In this document: positions 44,898-53,291 of the stretch, in pieces | How the letters are laid out: each line of letters starts with the position of its first letter | Position numbering within the stretch: position 1 is the first letter of the stretch | Source of the DNA: Stakelama flava | Lineage (GTDB): Bacteria > Pseudomonadota > Alphaproteobacteria > Sphingomonadales > Sphingomonadaceae | Length of the DNA: 64,000 nt | Assembly (NCBI RefSeq): GCF_019351405.1 | Contig: NZ_JAHWZX010000011.1 | Location: 57,759 to 121,758 of the forward strand | Direction of reading: 5' to 3' | The notes under the pieces: generated by a model | The model's input: only the letters and a program-made list of their open reading frames with translations | Databases searched by the model: none | What the model was told of the DNA's origin: nothing | Position numbers and translations under genes: made by a program

Positions 44898-45896
44898 ATG
44901 CGACATATGTTTTTCTGCATCGACGGTCACACCGCCGGTAATCCCGTCCGTCTGGTGGCGGGGGGCGCGCCCCCGCTGAAAGGCGCCACCATGTCCGAAC
45001 GGCGCCAGGATTTTCTTGCGCGTTTCGACTGGATTCGCACCGGCCTTTGCTTCGAACCGCGTGGTCACGACATGATGTCGGGCGGTTTCCTGTATCCCCC
45101 CACGATGCCGGAGGCGGATGTCGGGATACTCTTTATCGAAACATCCGGCTGCCTTCCGATGTGCGGCCACGGGACGATTGGTCTTATCACCTTCGGGATC
45201 GAAAACGGCCTCATCCACCCCGCTGAACCGGGGCGGGTGCGTGTCGAGGTGCCCGCCGGACTGATCGATATCCGGTATGAGCAGGAGGGAAATCGGGTCA
45301 CATCTGTCCGGATCACCAATATCCCGTCCTATGTGGCGGCACGCGGCATTCAGGTCACGGTCGACGGGATCGGTCCGCTAACGGTGGACATCAGCTATGG
45401 AGGTAATTTTTACGCGATCATCGAACCGCAGGGCGCCTATACTGGCCTGGATGCGCTTGGCGCCGCACGCCTGCTCGACCTCAGCCCGAAGGTCCGCGCA
45501 GCTTTGCGCGAGGTGATAACGCCGGTGCATCCACTGGACCCGACCATTCAGGGCGTCAGCCATATATTGTGGACCGATGCCGCAAAGGGGGAGGGCGCTG
45601 ACGGACGCAACGCCGTATTCTACGGTGACCGCGCGATCGACCGCAGCCCGTGCGGCACCGGAACATCGGCGCGGCTTGCGCATCTGCATGCCACCGGCCG
45701 TCTGGGCGTGGGAGAACGCTTCGTCCATGAAAGCTATATCGGCAGCAGATTCACCGGGCGTATCGAACAAACGGTAACGCTTGACGGCCAGCCGGCAATT
45801 ATTCCGTCGATCGAAGGATCCGCCATCGCCACCGGTCTGAACACGATCTGGATCGACCGGGACGATATGTTCTGGCGCGGTTTCCAGGTGACCTGA
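44898..45896 (+). CDS. 4-hydroxyproline 2-epimerase (proline racemase family)
   Basis: 332 residues. Both catalytic cysteines are present, Cys89 in PMCGHGTIG and Cys252 in RSPCGTGTSA; proline racemase-like dehydratases have Thr at the second position, so this is an epimerase/racemase. The start FFCIDGHTAGNPVRLV and SGGFLYPP are family hallmarks. It converts trans-4-hydroxy-L-proline to cis-4-hydroxy-D-proline, step one of the pathway. I chose ATG 44898 over TTG 44886 because it starts the usual MRHMFFCIDGHT strand; no strong ribosome site is seen. Convergent with the M16 gene. Confidence 0.92.
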   Translation: MRHMFFCIDGHTAGNPVRLVAGGAPPLKGATMSERRQDFLARFDWIRTGLCFEPRGHDMMSGGFLYPPTMPEADVGILFIETSGCLPMCGHGTIGLITFGIENGLIHPAEPGRVRVEVPAGLIDIRYEQEGNRVTSVRITNIPSYVAARGIQVTVDGIGPLTVDISYGGNFYAIIEPQGAYTGLDALGAARLLDLSPKVRAALREVITPVHPLDPTIQGVSHILWTDAAKGEGADGRNAVFYGDRAIDRSPCGTGTSARLAHLHATGRLGVGERFVHESYIGSRFTGRIEQTVTLDGQPAIIPSIEGSAIATGLNTIWIDRDDMFWRGFQVT

Positions 45897-45904
45897 AGAG
45901 GCTC

Positions 45905-45956
45905 CGGGCGGCAATCGGCGCGGGCGACCCGTTCGCGGTGGAAAACGGGCCGCCCG
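45905..45956. terminator. Possible long-loop hairpin between epimerase and M16 gene
   Basis: CGGGCGGC (45905-45912) can pair with GCCGCCCG (45949-45956) across 36 bases, between two convergent stops. No T tract; a weak call. Confidence 0.3.
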
Positions 45957-45965
45957 CTATAAGCG

Positions 45966-48698
45966 TCATTGTCCCGGTGCTGGCCCCTTTACGGCAGTGA
46001 CAAAGGCATCAGGGCGCAGATATTTGCGGAAAGCCGCCTGAATTTGCGGGGCGGTGAGCGCGGCATAGTGGCGCGCGGCGATCATGTCGCTGTCGAGCGG
46101 CTTGTCATCGAGCGAAAATTGCAACAATTGCTGCGCGATATCGCCGAAACTCGCTTCGCCCAGCGGTAGCTGTCGAAGCAGCATGCTCTTTGCCTGATGC
46201 AGTTCGCTCGGCGACACGGGCGCATCCTGCATTTGGCGCAGGTCGTGGATGATCAGGTCGTGCGCCTGTCCAACCTTGTCGGGGTCGCTGCCGAAATAAA
46301 CGGCATACCGGCCGCGGTTCGCATCGAGATCAAGTCCACTGCCGACCGTGTAGACAAGACCGCGTTTTTCGCGCAGGTCGCGCGTCAGCCGCGCCGCGTA
46401 AAAACCGCCGCTCAACACCAGATTGCCCGCGTTCAGGGCATATCGGTCTTCGCTGTGCGTAGTGAGCGGGATTTGCTGCGCCATCGTCACCGAATCCTGC
46501 ACCGACGTGGCCACGGGCGTGTTGAACTGGCGTGCGGTTTCGTTGACAGGCACCGCCGGGTAGTCGGTGTTTGGCTTCGGCCCGCTTGCCTGCCAGCCGC
46601 CAAAGGTCTTTTCGGCCACCTGCCGGGCCTTTTCGGGCGTGATGTTTCCGATAATTACGATGGTCGTCATGTCCGGTCGATAGGTGTCGGCATAATAGCG
46701 TTTGACATCGTCCAGCGTCAGGCTGCTGACCGTAGCGGGCGTGGCGTAGCGCAGCGCCGGGTCATTTTTGGGCAGCAGCGCGCGTTCCATCCCGATGCGA
46801 TCAAGAAAGTCGGGGGACTTTACGATGCCTGCCGCCGATCCCGCTTCGCGCTGCTGCATGACCTGAAATGCCTGATCGGGCAGCGCTGGATGGAGTTCGT
46901 TGTCGGCAAGCAAGGCCATGCCCGCTTCGAAATTGTCTGCCGGAACGGCCAGCGAAAAACGGCTGCCCGCGCTTTCATGCGCGCTGATCGTATCGAGCGC
47001 GGCCTGAAATTGCAGGCGGTCGAGATGGGTGGTGCCGAAATCGAACATGTCGTCTAGCACATCGGCAACGCCTTCCTGCCCCTTGGCGGCCTGAATATCC
47101 TCGTTCGTTTCGATCTGACCGAAAACCTGTACGGTATCGCTTACGCTTTCGGGCTGAACGATGACGCGCAGGCCGTTCGCCAGCCTGAAATCGGTCGGGT
47201 GGATCGCCGATTTCGGTTCCGGCAATGTTGCAAAGGCGGTTTGCGCCCAGTCGGGCAACGTTACGGGGCCGTCCGGCGATCCACCGAAATTCTCCGCACC
47301 GCCAAAGCCCTTGCTTGCAACCTGTTCGCCCGAATCCTGTGGGGTCAGAACAGCGGTGATCGCGTGATCCGGGGCCAGCACCCGCCTGGCGAGGGCATCG
47401 ACCTCACCCGGCGTGACGGCGGCGATCTTCGCCTTCACCGCATCGGGCGAATCCGCGTCGGCAAAGGCGAGTGCATGCGACCATGCATTGGCAAGTCCTT
47501 CGACCGAATTTTTCTGATATTCCAGATCGGCGATCGCGCGGCGCTTCGCCGCTTCGACCAGATCGGCCGAAACACCGTCGCTTGCCGTTTTCGCCAGAAT
47601 GTCGCGCATCGTTTGCAAAACACCAGCGGAATCACCGTCGCGCGGAAACACGCCTTGCGCATAGGCGAACCCGCCGTTCGGCAGAAAATCGGAAGAAAAA
47701 CCGCCATATAGCGCCTTTCCGGTCAGCCCCATGCCGAACAGCGCGCCGCGTTTGGAATCCAGCGCCTGCGACAGTACCAGCGCCGTTGCATAATCGTCGG
47801 CGCGTAGGCTGGGCATCCGATAGGATAGCAGGACAAGGCCATAGGGAAGGTCGGACGGCAATTCGATCGTGTGCGACTCTACCGGTTGCAGCTTGAAATC
47901 AGGACGTTGCGGCAGCTTCTTTCGCGGAATGTCGGAAAACAACGCGCGGACCTGTCTGAGCGTCGCCTGCGGATCGACATTGCCCGCGATCACCAGAATG
48001 GCGTTATTCGGCGCATACCAGGTGTCGTGGAACTGCTTCAGCGATGCCGCCGTCGTCTTGTCGAAAGAGGAACGCGTGCCCAGCGGTGTGTGGGCATAGG
48101 GCGTACCCGAAAACATCCGCGATCGAAGTTCGGTATAAAATTTGAACGTGGGATTGGACAGGTCGCGCGACACTTCCTGTTCGATCGCACCGCGTTCCTT
48201 TTCCCATTCGGGTTGCTTCATATCCACGCCGCGCATCCGAATCGCGTGGATGCGAAGCGCCACGGCCAGATCGTCGACCGGAACGGTAAAGAAATACTGG
48301 GTGACATCCTCGGTCGTGTCGGCATTGAAATTGCCGCCCATATTCGCCGCCAGCGCCGCGATCTGATCCTTGTCGAGGCCGGGGCTGCCGCGAAACATCA
48401 TATGTTCCACGGCGTGCGCCGTGCCGGGAAAGCCGTCGGGCACTTCGTTCGAACCGGCGAGATAGTTCATTTCGGTCGTAACCACCGGGGCAAGCGTGTT
48501 GCGCACGATCACGACGCGCAGGCCGTTTTTCAGTGTCGCACGGGTGACATCCTGCTGCCCGGTCGTCGCTTCGCTCGTTTGCTGCGTCCGATCGGCCGCA
48601 AGACCGGGATGGGCGGTCAGCGTCATACCCAGGATGAACGCGCTCGCCCCGGTTTTCAGAACATGGAAAAGACGCTTCGCGGTCGGCTTGGCCTGCAT
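45966..48698 (-). CDS. Exported M16 zinc peptidase (pitrilysin/insulinase family), two-domain
   Basis: 910 residues, signal GASAFILGMTLTAHPGLAA; AAGGAAA precedes the ATG. The inverted zinc motif HxxEH is in PGTAHAVEHMMFRGSP near residue 95, with the downstream Glu in EKERGAIEQEVSRDL. A second, inactive M16 half (from about residue 490, DFRLANGLRVIVQPES) makes the full clamshell in one chain. Periplasmic M16 enzymes degrade peptides up to a few kilodaltons. A GTATAT-type operator lies 34 bases upstream, placing it in the hydroxyproline block as a broad-range peptide trimmer. Confidence 0.88.
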   Translation of the reverse strand: MQAKPTAKRLFHVLKTGASAFILGMTLTAHPGLAADRTQQTSEATTGQQDVTRATLKNGLRVVIVRNTLAPVVTTEMNYLAGSNEVPDGFPGTAHAVEHMMFRGSPGLDKDQIAALAANMGGNFNADTTEDVTQYFFTVPVDDLAVALRIHAIRMRGVDMKQPEWEKERGAIEQEVSRDLSNPTFKFYTELRSRMFSGTPYAHTPLGTRSSFDKTTAASLKQFHDTWYAPNNAILVIAGNVDPQATLRQVRALFSDIPRKKLPQRPDFKLQPVESHTIELPSDLPYGLVLLSYRMPSLRADDYATALVLSQALDSKRGALFGMGLTGKALYGGFSSDFLPNGGFAYAQGVFPRDGDSAGVLQTMRDILAKTASDGVSADLVEAAKRRAIADLEYQKNSVEGLANAWSHALAFADADSPDAVKAKIAAVTPGEVDALARRVLAPDHAITAVLTPQDSGEQVASKGFGGAENFGGSPDGPVTLPDWAQTAFATLPEPKSAIHPTDFRLANGLRVIVQPESVSDTVQVFGQIETNEDIQAAKGQEGVADVLDDMFDFGTTHLDRLQFQAALDTISAHESAGSRFSLAVPADNFEAGMALLADNELHPALPDQAFQVMQQREAGSAAGIVKSPDFLDRIGMERALLPKNDPALRYATPATVSSLTLDDVKRYYADTYRPDMTTIVIIGNITPEKARQVAEKTFGGWQASGPKPNTDYPAVPVNETARQFNTPVATSVQDSVTMAQQIPLTTHSEDRYALNAGNLVLSGGFYAARLTRDLREKRGLVYTVGSGLDLDANRGRYAVYFGSDPDKVGQAHDLIIHDLRQMQDAPVSPSELHQAKSMLLRQLPLGEASFGDIAQQLLQFSLDDKPLDSDMIAARHYAALTAPQIQAAFRKYLRPDAFVTAVKGPAPGQ

Positions 48699-48731
48699 GG
48701 TATTTCCTTATGAATCGGCGCTATATAAGTG

Positions 48732-48743
48732 ATGGTATATCAT
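48732..48743. promoter_or_regulatory. GntR-type operator upstream of the M16 peptidase
   Basis: ATGGTATATCAT, a degenerate copy of the GTATAC palindrome; ATTCGTATCG follows. Confidence 0.45.
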
Positions 48744-48790
48744 TCGTATCGCGAGCATATTGATCGCGATCCGGTTATTTGCGGGGCGTA

Positions 48791-49798
48791 TCAGGGTCCG
48801 TCATGCCGTTCGAACCAGGCGCGCAATATCGCTTCGGTCTCCGCCGGGCGGTCGTTGAAGATGCCGTGCGCCGCGCCCGGTATGACGCCAAGTTCGGAAT
48901 GCGGCGTGCTTTCAACATAATCCTGCACGGTATCGATCCGCGCTTCATCATATTGACCGATCAGGAACAATGTTTTGGAACCGTCGATCTTTTGCAGAAG
49001 CGGAACGGCATCATAATTTTTGAGCGAGCCGGTTGAGCGAAACTCGCTCGGCCCCCACATCGCATTGTAGATGACCGGATTGAAGCCCTGACCGCCAATC
49101 CTTTTGGCGTAGGCGCGTTCCGCTGAACTCGCCGGTTCACGCCCGTTAAAGGCGTGATAAAATTGCGCCGTAGCCGACCGACACGTATCGGGTGGGGGCG
49201 GACTAGCGCCGTCACATGCCGCGATCGTATCCTGCACTGGTTGGGGCAGTCGTTTGAGAAGTTTGTTGGCGTCAGCGATCCATCTTTTGGTCGAGATATA
49301 GGTTCCCGCCAGAACGGTCGAGGCGACATGATCGGGATAGCGCGCGGAATATTCCAGCGCCAGCGCCGACCCCCAACTGTGCCCCACCACATGCCAGCGT
49401 TCGATGCCGAGCGTCTTGCGGATCGTTTCCAGCGTATCGACGAAGCGACCGACGCGCCAGTTCGCCGGATCGTTCGGCCTGTCGGATTTGCCGCTGTCGA
49501 GCTGATCGTACAGGATGACGGGTCTTTCATCGGCAAGGCCAAGTACCTGCGCAAAGCCGTTATGCGTGCCCCCTGGGCCGCCATGAATGAAAATTGCCGG
49601 AATCCGGCCTTCGCCGATTTGACCGTTGATGCGGACATAGACGCGTCCGCCTTGCACCGGGATCATCATTTCGCGGTCCGGCGCGGCGAACGGCGCGACG
49701 GATGCGCTCACCTGTTGCTCCGGTGCCGGAACGCTCGCCGATGTCGTCGCGCATGCGGACAGGGAAAGGGCGATGAGCAGAGCGAAGAGGGGCTTCAT
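48791..49798 (-). CDS. S33 proline iminopeptidase-like lipoprotein
   Basis: 335 residues from the ATG at 49798, giving a lipoprotein signal MKPLFALLIALSLSAC whose LSAC lipobox anchors it in a membrane. An alpha/beta-hydrolase of the proline-iminopeptidase group: oxyanion HGGPGGTHNGF, nucleophile Ser in VVGHSWGSALALEY, Asp in LIGQYDEARID and His in PGAAHGIFNDRP. It would release N-terminal Pro/Hyp from peptides left by DPP-IV-type cutting. It lies 92 bp upstream of the M16 gene on the same strand. No GTATAC site is seen before this gene itself. Confidence 0.82.
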   Translation of the reverse strand: MKPLFALLIALSLSACATTSASVPAPEQQVSASVAPFAAPDREMMIPVQGGRVYVRINGQIGEGRIPAIFIHGGPGGTHNGFAQVLGLADERPVILYDQLDSGKSDRPNDPANWRVGRFVDTLETIRKTLGIERWHVVGHSWGSALALEYSARYPDHVASTVLAGTYISTKRWIADANKLLKRLPQPVQDTIAACDGASPPPPDTCRSATAQFYHAFNGREPASSAERAYAKRIGGQGFNPVIYNAMWGPSEFRSTGSLKNYDAVPLLQKIDGSKTLFLIGQYDEARIDTVQDYVESTPHSELGVIPGAAHGIFNDRPAETEAILRAWFERHDGP

Positions 49799-49929
49799 CG
49801 GGCGAACCTGAACCACCACCGCAAAAGGGGCAAGTCCGGAAAGACCGGGACTGGCCCGCTGTCATCGAAATGAGACAGGACATCCTTAGTAGCCATGCGA
49901 TCGATACTCATGCTAGCGATGCGGGCAAT

Positions 49930-51603
49930 ATGACAGATCACAAGAAACCGAAGAATTCCGCCAGCGATCTTGCTGATCCACGCCGCCGGCAATTGCTGGG
50001 CGGCGTTGCCGCCGCGGCAGGTCTGGCCGCGATGGGCGGCGCGACATCGTCGGAAACGGCGGCGGCTGCCGAGCGTCCGGCAGGTGGCGGCGTCACCGAC
50101 GAGCTGCTGCGGCGGCACATCGACACCGTGGTTGTAATTTACGCCGAAAATCGCAGTTTCAATAATCTGTTCGGCGATTTTCCGGGACTGGAGCAGCCTG
50201 TTTCCGAAATTTCGCGCGACCGCTGGATCCAGCGCGATCGGGACGGCAGCGTTCTGGCCGAACTACCGCCCATCTGGGACGGACTGGTGCCGAACAAGCA
50301 GGTTGTGCGGCATCGCGAATTCGCGATCGGGCAGGATGACTTGCCCGCCTTGCCCAACGCGCCTTTTGCGTTGCGCACGCCCGAAGGCGATCCGTTGCCG
50401 CAGGGGATCGTCACGCGCGATCTGGTCCATGCTTTTTACAACAATCAGTTGCAGATCAATGGCGGGCGCAACGACGGTTTCGTAGCGTGGGGCGATTCGG
50501 GTGCGCTCACCATGGGCCGCTACGGCGACAATTCGGCGAATCTTCGCTTGTGGCAGATCGCACGCGAATTCACGCTATGCGATAATTTCTTCATGGGTGC
50601 GTTCGGCGGATCGTTCCTGAACCATCAATATCTGATCGCCGCGCGGCCGCCCTTCTATCCCGATGCGGACCACAGCCCCGCGCGGGATCGTATCACGGCG
50701 ATCGAAGGCAACGATCCCAAAGGCATCCGGCCCAAACAGGCCGCAAATTCGCCAGCCAGCGCGATGGAGGGGCCAGTACGCTTCGTTCCCAATTCGCTCT
50801 CGCCCGATTTTTACGCGGTCAATACGATGTTGCCGCCTTATGCGCCGACCTATCGGCTCGATCCGACGCGACCGGGCTATGCCGACTGGTCGGATTCGCA
50901 TACGATGGTTCCGCAGGGCTATGCCACGATTGGCGACATGCTGTCTGACCGGGGTATCGAATGGGCCTGGTATGCCGGGGGCTGGGATGCGGCGATGCAG
51001 GGGCATGGCAGCGATAAGGCTTTTCCCTCCGAACCCAATTTTCAGCCGCATCATCAGCCGCTCAACTATTTCAAGCAGTTCGCACCGGGCACCGACGCGC
51101 GAAAGCGGCGGCTGCGCGACGGCGGCACCGGCGAAACCGCGCGCACCAATCGCTTCCTCGCGGATGCGCAGGCAGGGCAACTGCCCGCGGTTTCCTATTA
51201 CAAGCCGCAGGGTAGCCTGAACATGCATGCGGGCTATTCCGATGTGGATGCCGGTGACCGGCATATCGCGGGCGTTATCGAAACGCTGCGCGCCAGCCCG
51301 CAATGGGAAAAGATGTTGGTCGTCGTCACGTTCGACGAAAATGGCGGCTGGTGGGACCATGTCGCCCCGCCAAAGGGCGACCGTTGGGGGCCGGGCACCC
51401 GCGTGCCCGCACTGGTCATATCGCCCCATGCGAAGCACGGCAGCGTCGATCACACGATTTACGACACCGGATCGATCGCGCGTTTCCTTACGCGCCGATT
51501 CGGCCTGAAAAAACTGCCCGGCCTTGTTGAGCGTGAGCGGGCGATGATTGCGGCCGGCGGCCCGCCGCCGGGGGACCTTACCGGCACGCTCGACCTCGTG
51601 TGA
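49930..51603 (+). CDS. Tat-exported AcpA/phospholipase C-superfamily phosphoesterase
   Basis: About 557 residues from the ATG at 49930, which gives a normal-length Tat signal (DPRRRQLLGGVAAAAGLAAMGG); an in-frame ATG at 49870 would add 20 residues and neither has a strong ribosome site. Superfamily motifs: VVVIYAENRSFNNLFGDFPG (nucleophile/metal region), FGGSFLNHQYLIAA, VVTFDENGGWWDHVAPP and DTGSIARFLTRRFGL. It resembles AcpA acid phosphatase and non-specific phospholipase C and is a distant relative of the enzyme at 4339-6405. The substrate (phosphomonoester or phospholipid) cannot be decided. Convergent with the PLD-like gene. Confidence 0.8.
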   Translation: MTDHKKPKNSASDLADPRRRQLLGGVAAAAGLAAMGGATSSETAAAAERPAGGGVTDELLRRHIDTVVVIYAENRSFNNLFGDFPGLEQPVSEISRDRWIQRDRDGSVLAELPPIWDGLVPNKQVVRHREFAIGQDDLPALPNAPFALRTPEGDPLPQGIVTRDLVHAFYNNQLQINGGRNDGFVAWGDSGALTMGRYGDNSANLRLWQIAREFTLCDNFFMGAFGGSFLNHQYLIAARPPFYPDADHSPARDRITAIEGNDPKGIRPKQAANSPASAMEGPVRFVPNSLSPDFYAVNTMLPPYAPTYRLDPTRPGYADWSDSHTMVPQGYATIGDMLSDRGIEWAWYAGGWDAAMQGHGSDKAFPSEPNFQPHHQPLNYFKQFAPGTDARKRRLRDGGTGETARTNRFLADAQAGQLPAVSYYKPQGSLNMHAGYSDVDAGDRHIAGVIETLRASPQWEKMLVVVTFDENGGWWDHVAPPKGDRWGPGTRVPALVISPHAKHGSVDHTIYDTGSIARFLTRRFGLKKLPGLVERERAMIAAGGPPPGDLTGTLDLV

Positions 51604-51606
51604 CGA

Positions 51607-52857
51607 TCAGCCGCCGGGATGAACCGGCGGCCGGCGGCGCGCTTCGGCAAGCGAGCTTGCATAGTCGCTTGTCCATAGCCGGTTTTCCAGCGCGCGAACG
51701 CGTGCCGCCATCTTCGCATCGTGCAGGACGACCTCGACATTGCGTGAGGTATCCAGATAGCCGCCCTCCCAGTTGCTGGTGCCGATCCACGCGATGCTTT
51801 CGTCGATCGTCATGACCTTCGTATGTACCACCCGGGCATAGGGTATCGCGCCGCTGTCGGGCTGCGGAATGCTGGCGACGCGAATTTCGACCCCCGGCAC
51901 CGCGGCAAGGCTGATCAGCCCAGGCAGGCGCTGATCGGTCAGCGCCCAGTCAGCGATCATCAGCCGGACCTTTACGCCGCGCTTTGCTGCGGCGCGCAGG
52001 GCATCGTCGATGACATGATATTCGCCGCCGCCGAACGCGGTCGTGGAATATTCCATCACCTCGATCGCGATTTCGCGTTTCGCAGCGCCGATCAGCCGGA
52101 CCAGCGTCGCTTGCGAATCGCCTATGCCACGTGGGTCATAGGTGTTGGGACTGGCGACCAGCAGCGCGTGCCCTGCCGTCGGGGCATATCCGAAGTTGCG
52201 AAGTGGTGGCACGCTTTTGCCGTGCGCGATCCGCTCCTGCGCCTGCCAGTCCTGTTCGAAAATCGCCTGAAGCTGGTGGACGATGCGGCTTTGGGTGATA
52301 CGAAGCCCGGTTTCGTCGATTTGCGAGAGTGACCGCCAGTCGAAATTCTGGCTTCCGATATAGGCCGCCCGAGCATCGACGATAAAGAATTTGGCGTGAA
52401 TGATGCCGCTGCCCGCGACATCGGCCCAGGCGATCGTCCGAAAGCTGAGATTGGGGATCGACTTCAGGCGGTCGATCGTCGCCGGTTCGGACAGCGCTTC
52501 CCCCTTCTTTTCCATCAGAAAGCGGATATGGACGCCGCGCTGTCCAGCGGACCGAAGCGCCTCGATCACGGCGTCCAGCGCTTCGCCATGCTTGCCCGCG
52601 ACATAGAATTGTTCGATCGCGATGTCGTGCTTCGCGCCGTTGATCATATCGACCCAGGTCGTGGCGGGATCACGAAGGTCGGGAGTCGCGAGCGAGGTTC
52701 CGGCGGGCGCGTTGTGGACCAGTTCGAACCCCGGCACGGTGGATTGCGCGGCGGCGTGCAGGGGCAACGCGGCGAACAGACAGGTCAACACAGCCGACAC
52801 GGCAGTCGCGACGCAGCGGCCGGACATCGACGGTTTTGTGGACCGGAACAACGTCAT
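51607..52857 (-). CDS. Exported phospholipase D-family protein
   Basis: About 416 residues from the ATG at 52857, with signal SAVLTCLFAALPLHAAAQS. Two HKD half-sites are complete: IIHAKFFIVDARAAYIGSQNFDWRS (first) and VVHTKVMTIDESIAWIGTSNWEGG (second), each with H-x-K-x4-D, so one active PLD-type site forms in the monomer. Close in layout to exported PLD3/4-like and cardiolipin-synthase-like proteins; it could hydrolyse phospholipid or nucleic acid. Only the 3' ends (51603/51607) face the AcpA-type gene. AGGAG sits directly against the ATG, so the true start may be the Met at the downstream MSGRC. Confidence 0.8.
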   Translation of the reverse strand: MTLFRSTKPSMSGRCVATAVSAVLTCLFAALPLHAAAQSTVPGFELVHNAPAGTSLATPDLRDPATTWVDMINGAKHDIAIEQFYVAGKHGEALDAVIEALRSAGQRGVHIRFLMEKKGEALSEPATIDRLKSIPNLSFRTIAWADVAGSGIIHAKFFIVDARAAYIGSQNFDWRSLSQIDETGLRITQSRIVHQLQAIFEQDWQAQERIAHGKSVPPLRNFGYAPTAGHALLVASPNTYDPRGIGDSQATLVRLIGAAKREIAIEVMEYSTTAFGGGEYHVIDDALRAAAKRGVKVRLMIADWALTDQRLPGLISLAAVPGVEIRVASIPQPDSGAIPYARVVHTKVMTIDESIAWIGTSNWEGGYLDTSRNVEVVLHDAKMAARVRALENRLWTSDYASSLAEARRRPPVHPGG

Positions 52858-53291
52858 CTCCTGTTGCTCATGGCAAAAGACCGTGTCGGCGCTGTGCCGA
52901 CTTCGGAAACCGGGGATTAGCAATGTTTGGTCGCGGGAAAAGCGCAAAAATCGCTTTTATGATGATTCAGCCGGCGCAATCCCGAAACAATTTGTCAGAC
53001 AAGCCGGTGGCCACCGATAAGTAGGTGATTAGTCCATTATGGACCATGTGAAATATATCAAACAAGAACTGAAATATGCGCGAAATTCATGCATGAAGAC
53101 ATTAAAGAGCACTTTGCAAAATGTAAACGTATACATTATCGTATCCGTCTGATGTATTTATTAAACCAATTATTAATATATCAGGCAAACTATTCTATGC
53201 ATAGCGTAAGTGATGTCAGCACATAAAAAGGGGCCTGTGTATAATATAGTATTGTAAATTATCGGGTCCCTCATAAACGGAGGGAAGTAAG
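52858..53291. other. AT-rich intergenic region before the adhesin
   Basis: 434 bp without a credible gene. From about 53020 it is strikingly AT-rich compared with the rest of the window. It contains ACGTATACATTAT (53128-53140), which resembles the GntR-type operator, and direct ATTAAT/TATTAA tracts. It ends with GGAGGGAAG before the adhesin ATG. Likely a regulated promoter or the edge of acquired DNA. Confidence 0.6.
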
